The notes under the pieces are model-generated. The model was not told the DNA's origin. It searched no databases and worked only from the letters and a program-made list of their open reading frames with translations. Source: Pseudobutyrivibrio sp. UBA1225 (GTDB lineage: Bacteria; Bacillota; Clostridia; Lachnospirales; Lachnospiraceae). Taken from it: 6,958 nt of DNA. The translations under genes and the position numbers were made by a program. This document shows positions 1 to 5,684 of the stretch, in pieces. Numbering within the stretch: the stretch's first letter is position 1; each line of letters begins with the position of its first letter. The stretch lies in assembly GCA_002309345.1 (NCBI GenBank), contig DBWZ01000030.1, positions 1 to 6,958 of the forward strand, written 5' to 3'.

Positions 1-205
1 GCAATTGTACTAAGTCTAGTTTGTGGAACCATTTTTGAAAATCTAATTATGTCCGTCAGGGACAATACATTCCCTTCGAATTGTAAAATCGACGAACGGA
101 CACCCGATAGAAGCGCCCCTTATCGAACTAAGAAAAAATATAATTTTAGCTCAATTGTAACAGCAGCAGCTGCCTGGGGCTGAGGCCGGGAGTCGGGGCG
201 GGGCT
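1..205 (+). repeat. Left copy of a diverged intergenic repeat (inverted relative to 6745-6950)
   Basis: This stretch aligns with the reverse complement of the right edge of the window. Block 1 (1-29, GCAATTG, TACTAAG, CTAG, TTTGTGGAAC) has 28 matching bases with three 1-nt indels. Block 2 (49-63, ATGTCCGTCAGGGAC) matches with one indel. Block 3 (78-87, GAATTGTAAA) is identical, with the same 14-nt gap before it in both copies. Block 4 (100-105, ACACCC, then GATA and AAG) follows at nearly the same distance. Beyond about 113 the match is weak, but an AT-rich stretch and a CCTGGGG...GCCGGG tail (about 173-191) fall at matching distances, so homology may reach about 205. No protein is encoded. 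The inner limit is uncertain, and the copy may continue left of base 1. Confidence 0.7.
51..125 (+). other. Possible structured RNA or ssDNA fold within the left repeat
   Basis: Complementary segments could make a branched fold. GTCCGT (51-56) pairs with ACGGAC (96-101). Inside it, AGGGA (58-62) pairs with TCCCT (71-75) and TCGA (76-79) with TCGA (89-92). A further hairpin pairs CGATA (105-109) with TATCG (121-125). In the right copy the AGGGA hairpin can still form, with a G-U pair and an extra closing C-G, but the outer stem is broken at two positions. The fold is therefore only partly supported. Strand and transcription are unknown, and it matches no RNA family I recognise. Confidence 0.3.
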
Positions 206-239
206 ACTATCCTTACGTGTGAGGTTGGGACAACGAAAC

Positions 240-260
240 AGCTCCCCGGGTTGGGGAGCT
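240..260 (-). terminator. Probable terminator of the rnf operon
   Basis: A perfect 8-bp inverted repeat, AGCTCCCC (240-247) and GGGGAGCT (253-260), encloses a 5-nt loop and starts 9 nt after the rnfB stop codon. On the minus strand it is followed by GTTTCGTT, a poor U tract, so termination may be partial. On the plus strand it is followed by GAGTAGGTTTTAT. The position and the GC-rich stem in an AT-rich region are the main support. Confidence 0.7.
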
Positions 261-269
261 GAGTAGGTT

Positions 270-1061
270 TTATAGTATGATTTTACGTGGGCAAGCCTCG
301 GCGCATTTGCCACAGCTTGTGCACTTGTCTTGGTCGATGTGTGCGAAGAATCCGTCGACGTGAATTGCGTCGAATTCGCAGGTTTTCTCGCACTTGTGAC
401 ATCCAATACAGCCAACTTTGCAGACACTCATTACGTCTTTACCTTTGTCATTGTTGTGGCAACGGACAGCATGTCCAAAGTCGTATGGTATGAGTTCGAT
501 TAAGTGGTTTGGACAGGTTGCGATACATTTACCGCAGGCCTTGCAGGCTTCCTTGTCTACTACGGCTACGCCGTCTACGATGTGAATGGCGTCAAATGGA
601 CAAGCCTTTACGCAAGATCCAAAGCCCATGCAGCCGTAAGAGCAAGCCTTAGGTCCACCACTAGGTACGAAAGCCATAGCCTTACAATCTTCTACGCCTG
701 TATATTCATAGAGCTGCTTTGCGTTTTCGCATGTTCCGTTGCACATTACAAAGGCAACCTTGCGAACTCCTGCCTCGGCTTCAACACCCATAATCTCTGA
801 AATCTGTGCTGCTATTGGAGCGCCACCAACAGGACATTGATTAACGGGGGCTTCGCCCTTTGCGATAGCTGCAGCAAGTCCAGAGCAGCCAGCGTATCCA
901 CATCCACCACAGTTGTTTCCAGGAAGAACACCAAGAATTGCTTCCTCCCTAGGATCAACTTCAACTTTTAATTTCTCAGCTGAGAAACAAAGGAAAAATC
1001 CAATTATACAACCAGTTGCGCCAACAATAACAGCTGCCAGTAAAATTCCTGTTATACTCAT
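270..1061 (-). CDS. rnfB: Rnf electron transport complex subunit B (iron-sulfur electron entry subunit)
   Basis: This 263-aa subunit is thought to accept electrons from reduced ferredoxin and pass them through a chain of iron-sulfur clusters into the Rnf complex. An N-terminal helix (about 5-27) anchors it in the membrane. The Fe-S domain typical of RnfB follows, with C51, C54, C59 and C76 in NNCGGCGYAGC. Further cysteines C107, C111, C126 and C140 precede ferredoxin-like motifs: C140/C144/C150/C154, C173/C176/C179/C183, C214/C218/C221/C224/C228 and C247/C250/C253/C257. In all there are 27 cysteines, which fits the long clostridial RnfB rather than the shorter proteobacterial form. It is the last gene of the operon, 13 nt after rnfA. 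The ATG at 1061 has an AAGGAGGG site 7 nt upstream that overlaps the rnfA stop. The frame is intact. Confidence 0.96.
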   Translation of the reverse strand: MSITGILLAAVIVGATGCIIGFFLCFSAEKLKVEVDPREEAILGVLPGNNCGGCGYAGCSGLAAAIAKGEAPVNQCPVGGAPIAAQISEIMGVEAEAGVRKVAFVMCNGTCENAKQLYEYTGVEDCKAMAFVPSGGPKACSYGCMGFGSCVKACPFDAIHIVDGVAVVDKEACKACGKCIATCPNHLIELIPYDFGHAVRCHNNDKGKDVMSVCKVGCIGCHKCEKTCEFDAIHVDGFFAHIDQDKCTSCGKCAEACPRKIIL

Positions 1062-1068
1062 TTGTCAG

Positions 1069-1076
1069 CCCTCCTT
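1069..1076 (-). promoter_or_regulatory. Ribosome binding site of rnfB
   Basis: AAGGAGGG on the minus strand lies 7 nt before the ATG at 1061 and overlaps the rnfA stop codon (1077-1075). This fixes the rnfB start and suggests strong re-initiation after rnfA. Confidence 0.85.
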
Positions 1077-1659
1077 ATATAACACCCGAGAATCCCAAGA
1101 ATGCCATAGCCATAAGTCCTGCAGTGATTAGGACTATAGCTGAGCCCTTGAAGGTTTCAGGAATGTCGTTGTATTCGATTTTCTCACGAATTCCGGCCAT
1201 GATAACGATTGCGATTGTGAAACCAACAGCAACGCCAAAACCGTTTATTACGCTTTCGAGAATATCGTAGTTGTTAGTTACGTTGTTAATAGCTGTACCA
1301 AGCACTGCACAGTTTGTTGTGATAAGTGGAAGGTACACACCTAGTGAACGATATAACGAAGGAACAGCCTTCTTTAAGAACATCTCTACAAACTGAACTA
1401 AAGCAGCAATAACAAGTATAAATACGATTGTCTGCATATACTCAAATCCAGTAGGAGCAAGGATGTACTTGAAAATAACACTAGATACAAATGATGCTAT
1501 CGTGATAACGAAGATAACGGCACCACCCATACCAGCTGCTGTCTCAACCTTTTTTGAAACACCTAGGAAAGGACATAAACCAAGGAACTGAGAAAGAACA
1601 ACATTATTTACAATAGCTGATGATACTAAAATTAGTACTAAACCTGTAAAATAGCTCAT
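1075..1659 (-). CDS. rnfA: Rnf electron transport complex membrane subunit A
   Basis: This 194-aa integral membrane protein of the RnfA/NqrE family has about six hydrophobic helices. It pairs with RnfE in the membrane core of the complex. In the homologous NqrD/NqrE pair, two cysteines from each subunit hold an iron-sulfur centre. The equivalents here are C29 in FLGLCPFLG and C117 in TTNCAVLG. Length is normal for the family. The start codon overlaps the rnfE stop by one base (TAATG), and a GGGAAAGGGG-type site lies about 10 nt upstream inside rnfE, so translation of the two is probably coupled. The internal likeness to RnfE (VPSLYRSLGVYLPLI against VPSLYSSLGIYIPLI) reflects the known duplication that gave rise to the pair. 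Confidence 0.96.
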   Translation of the reverse strand: MSYFTGLVLILVSSAIVNNVVLSQFLGLCPFLGVSKKVETAAGMGGAVIFVITIASFVSSVIFKYILAPTGFEYMQTIVFILVIAALVQFVEMFLKKAVPSLYRSLGVYLPLITTNCAVLGTAINNVTNNYDILESVINGFGVAVGFTIAIVIMAGIREKIEYNDIPETFKGSAIVLITAGLMAMAFLGFSGVI

Positions 1660-2525
1660 TATTTATCGTCCCCCTTTCCCTGAATATCGTCATCTGCATA
1701 AGATGAATCTGAACCAGATTTCTCAACGTCTTCAGTATTTTTTGTGTTTGCTGTTTGTTTGACATCTATGTTGGTGTCTGGAACAGGCTTGGCAACATCC
1801 TTAGGATTCACTGGAATTTCTTCTGTCTTAGGATGAACTAATGATTTGCCAGTGCAAGCTGATGAAAGTGTACAGCCACCACAATCTCCTGCCAAGCAGC
1901 CTTGGACAGCTGGAAGTGGCTTACCAATAGCTTCCATCTTGCGACGAACTACGTTCATAACGGCAACCAAGAAACCAAGCACTATAAATGCACCAGGTGC
2001 CAAACCAAACAACGTGATGTGATAGTCGTTGAGAGCCTTGATTGGTACATCGAAAGCGGAACCATTTCCAAGGATTTCTCTAACTACACCTATAAATGTA
2101 AGACCTACTGTAAAACCAAGTCCCATTCCTATACCATCAAACATAGATGGAATAACAGGATTCTTGGATGCATAGCTCTCTGCACGTCCTAGAATGATAC
2201 AGTTAACAACAATAAGCGGAATGTAAATTCCAAGAGAGCTGTACAACGAAGGGACAAAGCCCTGCATCAAAAACTGTACCATTGTAACGAAGGATGCAAC
2301 TACAACGATGAAAGCAGGCATTCTTACTCTATCAGGAATGATATTTCTGAGAGCCGAAATCATCATATTGGAAAGAACAAGTACAACTGTTGTTGAAAGA
2401 CCCATTCCTATACCATTGATTGCAGATGTGGTAACAGCAAGTGTTGGACACATACCAAGCATCAAAACGAAGGTAGGATTTTCTTTCCAAAGACCATTAA
2501 CTAAACGTTCTAGATTCTTTTTCAT
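1659..2525 (-). CDS. rnfE: Rnf electron transport complex membrane subunit E with extended cysteine-containing tail
   Basis: This 288-aa protein of the RnfE/NqrD family partners RnfA. Residues 1-195 form the usual multi-helix core, with the expected iron-sulfur cysteines C26 (LGMCPTLAVT) and C109 (VVNCIILGRAE). The core is followed by about 90 residues that a minimal RnfE lacks. First comes a cysteine motif, C210-x4-C215-x2-C218-x5-C224, then a tail from about 230 to 288 that is polar, rich in Lys, Asp, Glu, Asn and Thr, and probably disordered. The tail would sit outside the membrane core. The ATG overlaps the rnfG stop by 4 nt (ATGA), with AGGAGGT 5 nt upstream (2531-2537) coded inside the end of rnfG. 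The tail is in frame with no sign of a frameshift. Its role is unknown. Confidence 0.95.
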   Translation of the reverse strand: MKKNLERLVNGLWKENPTFVLMLGMCPTLAVTTSAINGIGMGLSTTVVLVLSNMMISALRNIIPDRVRMPAFIVVVASFVTMVQFLMQGFVPSLYSSLGIYIPLIVVNCIILGRAESYASKNPVIPSMFDGIGMGLGFTVGLTFIGVVREILGNGSAFDVPIKALNDYHITLFGLAPGAFIVLGFLVAVMNVVRRKMEAIGKPLPAVQGCLAGDCGGCTLSSACTGKSLVHPKTEEIPVNPKDVAKPVPDTNIDVKQTANTKNTEDVEKSGSDSSYADDDIQGKGDDK

Positions 2526-3139
2526 TGTGCACCTCCTACTAAAGAATTGAAGTAGGTAACGCCTGCATTAACACCATTAGTCATAGCTTTTGAAGTAATT
2601 GTCGCAGCTGAAATGGCATCAATTTCAGAAGAATTAGACGCACCAGTCTTTGTCACTGTAAATGTCTCAGCCTGTCTATTGACGAACTGCTCAGAAAATG
2701 TTCCCTTACCTGTGTCGCGAGCCTTCATACCAAGACCAGCTGTTTCGGATATGTTTGTAATGGAATAACCATTGATTACGCCTTCGTTTGTAATACCAAC
2801 GGAGAAGGTAATGTTTCCACCGTAGCCTGCTTTTGAAGTAACCGTAATTACGTATCCTAAAAGATTACCAGATGCGTCAAGAGCTTGTACACAGTTGTCG
2901 ATGGTGTCATCTGAATAACCAGCCTTGACAGCTAAATCGGTGGCAGCCTCAGAATTGAAGCCATCCAAATCCTTAAAGGAATCCGCATTTGCGAATACTG
3001 TTTGATAAGCATTTTGTAATGCAGCCTCCTCTGCCTTTGCAATTGGAGCCTTTGTAATCTCGTACACAAGACCAAGTGCAAAACCGGCAATAACTGTAAT
3101 GCAAGTTAAAACCAAAGCATCTTTAACTAATTTATTCAT
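2522..3139 (-). CDS. rnfG: Rnf electron transport complex subunit G (covalent FMN carrier)
   Basis: This 205-aa subunit has one N-terminal membrane helix (about 5-27) and an extracytoplasmic FMN-binding domain. The covalent FMN site of the family, S-x-A-T, appears as SAAT at 177-180, making Thr180 the expected phosphoester-linked residue. Other family motifs are KAGYGGNI (103-110) and ETAGLGMK (132-139). ApbE normally attaches the FMN, but no apbE gene is present here. The ATG at 3139 lies inside the end of rnfD (8-nt overlap) and has a near-perfect AAAGGAGGTGA site 6 nt upstream. It sits between the rnfD and rnfE genes, as expected for rnfCDGEAB. Length and frame are normal. Confidence 0.95.
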   Translation of the reverse strand: MNKLVKDALVLTCITVIAGFALGLVYEITKAPIAKAEEAALQNAYQTVFANADSFKDLDGFNSEAATDLAVKAGYSDDTIDNCVQALDASGNLLGYVITVTSKAGYGGNITFSVGITNEGVINGYSITNISETAGLGMKARDTGKGTFSEQFVNRQAETFTVTKTGASNSSEIDAISAATITSKAMTNGVNAGVTYFNSLVGGAQ

Positions 3140-4088
3140 TAGCCTTCACCTCCTTTGGTTTTTTGGTTCTTGTGATACCAAATGCACGTGGAACAGTAAC
3201 CTTTTCAATAAGTGGAACTAAAAGGTTGCTAAAGATGATTGCAAAGCTAACACCCTCGGCACTGTTTCCAAAGATTCTAAACACACCTGTTAATACACCT
3301 AGGCAGATACCAAATAAAACCTTGCCCATCGGTGTGATTGGTGATGTGACGTAATCCGTAGCCATAAAGAATGCACCAAGCATAAGACCACCGCCACAAA
3401 GATGAGCAACGATAAATGTTGAATCCCATCCGTGACCACCAAACAAAACTAAGAAAGCAATAAAGCTGCAAATATAAAAACCAGGGATAGTTAAATCAAT
3501 CACACCAAGCAATATAAGAATAATTGCTCCGATTAGGATACAAATAGCGCTTGTTTCACCAATAGTACCGCCTGTGCGACCGATTAACATATCTAAGGTA
3601 TTGACAGCCTCTCCACTTTTTAAAACTGCTAAAGGAGTTGCTTCGGCAACACCATCGAACTCAAAATGAGTCATAGTTGCAGCAAAAGAAATAACAAGAA
3701 ATACTCTTCCTCCCAAGGCTGGATTCATAAAATTCTGTCCCAAGCCACCGAAAAGCATTTTAACTATAACAATTGCAAATATACTACCAAGAACAGCTTG
3801 CCAATATGGAAGTGTAAATGGTAAGTTGAGGGCTAAAAGCAAGCCTGTAACGACAGCACTAAGGTCGCCCACAGTGCTTTTCTTGCCCACCGCCTTTTCA
3901 AATAAGAATTCTGAAATAACACATGTAACGATACATACAGCAACTAAAATCAATGCTCTTAGTCCAAAATTGAATACACCAAAAATAGTGGTTGGCATAA
4001 GTGCAAGAATAACATAAAGCATGATTCTTGTTGTGTCGTCTTTCGCTCTCACATGTGGTGATGAAGAAACCTTTAATAAATCGCTCAC
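3132..4088 (-). CDS. rnfD: Rnf electron transport complex membrane subunit D (covalent FMN, ion path)
   Basis: This 318-aa polytopic membrane protein is related to NqrB and carries a covalent FMN thought to be close to the ion-translocation path. The flavin threonine is Thr151 in DGVAEATPL (145-153). The family usually has S/G-A-T here, so E-A-T is a mild variant. Other conserved stretches are LLLALNLP (83-90), GGLGQNFMNPALGGR (114-128) and FMATDYVTSP (241-250). I use the GTG at 4088 as start because AAAGGA lies 9 nt upstream, overlapping the rnfC stop region, and because the SSSPHVR segment, which resembles the conserved N-terminus of the family, precedes the first internal Met (M23). It follows rnfC by 15 nt and overlaps rnfG by 8 nt. 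Confidence 0.95.
   Translation of the reverse strand: MSDLLKVSSSPHVRAKDDTTRIMLYVILALMPTTIFGVFNFGLRALILVAVCIVTCVISEFLFEKAVGKKSTVGDLSAVVTGLLLALNLPFTLPYWQAVLGSIFAIVIVKMLFGGLGQNFMNPALGGRVFLVISFAATMTHFEFDGVAEATPLAVLKSGEAVNTLDMLIGRTGGTIGETSAICILIGAIILILLGVIDLTIPGFYICSFIAFLVLFGGHGWDSTFIVAHLCGGGLMLGAFFMATDYVTSPITPMGKVLFGICLGVLTGVFRIFGNSAEGVSFAIIFSNLLVPLIEKVTVPRAFGITRTKKPKEVKANE
3146..3156 (-). promoter_or_regulatory. Ribosome binding site of rnfG inside the rnfD coding sequence
   Basis: AAAGGAGGTGA on the minus strand is close to the perfect anti-Shine-Dalgarno complement and lies 6 nt before the rnfG ATG. It is encoded by the Lys-Glu-Val codons near the rnfD C-terminus, so the end of RnfD is constrained by this signal. 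It decides the rnfG start and suggests high or coupled translation. Confidence 0.85.
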
Positions 4089-4103
4089 AATCCTGCTTCC
4101 TTT

Positions 4104-5423
4104 CTATTTTTTTCGTTTATCTGCAAGAACTATCTTTTTCATAGTCTTTATTGATTGTGCAAGTGGCTTTCTTGCTGGGCAAGCAAAGCTACAGCTACCA
4201 CATTCAATACATTCTAATCCATACCAAGTTTCAAATTGTTCTTTGTCGCCATAATCAGAGAACTTTGAAAGTCTAGATGGAACTAGCTTTTCAGGACACG
4301 CTTCTACGCATCGACCGCAGTTGATACATGCAGTTGATTCGTAGCTTGCAACCTCATCATGAGATAAGCAAAGAAGGGCGCCTGATGTTTTGGTAGTAGG
4401 CACATCAACATCCATCAATGCGAAGCCCATCATTGGACCACCTGATATAAGCTTTTCAGGTTCACGAACATATCCACCTGCAGCCTCGAGAATTTCCTTG
4501 CAGCTAGTACCAATGCAAATACGGTAATTTCGAGGTTCCATAACGGCATCGCCTGTGACCGTAAAGATTCTATCCATTACTGGTTTGCCTTCGACAATTG
4601 CGGTATAGATAGCGTTAATTGTTGCAACGTTGTCAACAATACAGCCTGCATCAGCTGGAAGCATCTTTGAATTGATTTCTCTTCCTGTGCATGCCCTAAT
4701 AAGCTGACGCTCACCACCCTGTGGATACTTTGTCATCAGTGGAACAACTGTGATTCGTGGCTCTTTCTCAGTAAGCTGTTGAAGCGATGCAATAACATCA
4801 GCCTTGTTATCTTCTACGCCAAGAAGACCTTTAGCCTTTGGGAAAAGCTGTAAAATAATTTTCATACCAGTGATAAGCTTTTCTGGCTCTTCAACCATAG
4901 AGCGATAATCTGAAGTAAGATAAGGCTCACACTCTGCACAGTTAGCGATAATAAATTCGATTTTCTCAGGATTATTTGGAGATAGCTTGACGTGAGTAGG
5001 GAAACCGGCACCCCCCATACCAACTACTCCAGCTTCTTGGATTTTCTTGATGATATCGTCGTTTGAAAGATTCGTGTAATCCTCGCATCCTTCAAAACCC
5101 TTTTCGATAAATTGGCCATCACTTTCGATGATGATAGAATTGACTAAATCGCCAGTGGCAACACGTCTAGGCTCAATTGCTTTTACTGTTCCGGAAACAG
5201 AAGAAAAAATAGGTGCAGAAACAAAACCTCCCGCCTCTGCTATCTTCTGACCCCTAAGGACAGTATCACCAACTGAAACACACGCTGTCGCTGGTGCACC
5301 GATGTGTTGCGATAATGGGAATACCATTTCGCCTTGAGGCTTCAATTCCTTAGTAGGCTTTTCTTTGGAGATTTCTTTGCCATCATAAGGATGAACGCCG
5401 CCTTTAAAAGTCCTAAGACCCAT
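4104..5423 (-). CDS. rnfC: Rnf electron transport complex subunit C (NADH-binding, FMN and 4Fe-4S)
   Basis: This 439-aa peripheral cytoplasmic subunit exchanges electrons with NAD(H). Residues about 1-100 form the N-terminal RnfC barrel-sandwich domain. The NADH/FMN-binding domain, like the complex I 51-kDa subunit, follows with GMGGAGFPTHVKL (135-147), NCAECEPYLT (161-170) and YPQGGERQL (233-241). After a probable SLBB-like region come two 4Fe-4S motifs: C366/C369/C372/C376 and C405/C408/C411/C415. Length matches the short clostridial form and lacks the long alanine-rich C-terminal repeats of enterobacterial RsxC. It is the first gene of the operon, with ATG at 5423, GAGGGG 8 nt upstream, and a good promoter 44 nt upstream of the start. 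Frame and motifs are intact. Confidence 0.97.
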   Translation of the reverse strand: MGLRTFKGGVHPYDGKEISKEKPTKELKPQGEMVFPLSQHIGAPATACVSVGDTVLRGQKIAEAGGFVSAPIFSSVSGTVKAIEPRRVATGDLVNSIIIESDGQFIEKGFEGCEDYTNLSNDDIIKKIQEAGVVGMGGAGFPTHVKLSPNNPEKIEFIIANCAECEPYLTSDYRSMVEEPEKLITGMKIILQLFPKAKGLLGVEDNKADVIASLQQLTEKEPRITVVPLMTKYPQGGERQLIRACTGREINSKMLPADAGCIVDNVATINAIYTAIVEGKPVMDRIFTVTGDAVMEPRNYRICIGTSCKEILEAAGGYVREPEKLISGGPMMGFALMDVDVPTTKTSGALLCLSHDEVASYESTACINCGRCVEACPEKLVPSRLSKFSDYGDKEQFETWYGLECIECGSCSFACPARKPLAQSIKTMKKIVLADKRKK

Positions 5424-5466
5424 TAGCTTTACCCCTCTTTCTTTTTAAAGTAAACTATCTATACAG

Positions 5467-5475
5467 ATTATATCA
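5467..5475 (-). promoter_or_regulatory. Extended -10 promoter of the rnf operon
   Basis: The minus strand reads TGATATAAT: a perfect TATAAT (5472-5467) preceded by the TGn extension. The hexamer at the usual -35 distance is poor (ATCTCT with a 17-nt spacer), and the extended -10 would compensate. Transcription would begin near 5460, giving a leader of about 36 nt with the GAGGGG ribosome binding site of rnfC (about 5432-5437). The leader is too short for a riboswitch. I saw no clear operator such as a Rex site. Confidence 0.65.
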
Positions 5476-5513
5476 TTTTGTGTAAAACTAGAGATAAATA
5501 TTATCATTAATTA

Positions 5514-5543
5514 TTGTATATTTTTAAGTACTTGAATTATATA
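5514..5543 (+). promoter_or_regulatory. Candidate promoter for the exonuclease gene
   Basis: TTGTAT (5514-5519) and TATATA (5538-5543, within TATATAAT) are 18 nt apart on the plus strand and could be a sigma-A type promoter. It would give a leader of about 135 nt containing both small hairpins. A second TATAAT at 5627-5632 has no good -35. The region is so AT-rich that chance matches are likely. Confidence 0.35.
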
Positions 5544-5549
5544 ATTTTA

Positions 5550-5586
5550 AGTGCGAAGCACTAGAAAAGAACTCAAAAAAGAGTTC
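5550..5586. other. Two small hairpins in the divergent spacer
   Basis: AGTGC (5550-5554) and GCACT (5558-5562) form a 5-bp stem over GAA. GAACTC (5569-5574) and GAGTTC (5581-5586) form a perfect 6-bp stem over six As. Read on the minus strand the second is followed by TTTTC, so it might weakly stop transcripts heading toward rnfC. Read on the plus strand both would lie in the exonuclease leader. An imperfect palindrome around AAGTACTT (5526-5533) lies just upstream. The rest of the 261-bp spacer is plain AT-rich sequence. Confidence 0.4.
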
Positions 5587-5684
5587 AATTATGAGTGTGG
5601 GGTGAAGTCATCTATGAATAGTAATTTATAATATATTAAAAATACAAAAAATATTTCATAAAATACCCTATAAGGAAAAAGACA

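Noticed and set aside
161..172. CAGCAGCAG as a microsatellite or CRISPR-like repeat
   Set aside because: There are only three units, with no regularly spaced repeats anywhere in the window and no cas genes.
146..427. Minus-strand open frame of 93 codons over the repeat tail and the rnfB end
   Set aside because: It runs in another frame of the real rnfB 3' end, is low-complexity (Ser/Thr/Pro), has no family resemblance, and crosses the operon terminator.
504..800. Plus-strand open frame opposite rnfB
   Set aside because: It is antisense to the strongly conserved Fe-S region of rnfB, and the translation resembles no protein; it is a shadow of rnfB.
270..5423. Na+-translocating NADH:quinone reductase (nqr) operon instead of rnf
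   Set aside because: The cysteine-rich RnfB and the RnfC with two 4Fe-4S motifs are diagnostic of Rnf, and no NqrF-like protein is present.
5424..5684. Redox (Rex-type) operator or riboswitch controlling rnf
   Set aside because: I found no TTGTGA/TCACAA-like palindrome near the promoter, and the predicted rnfC leader of about 36 nt is too short for a riboswitch.
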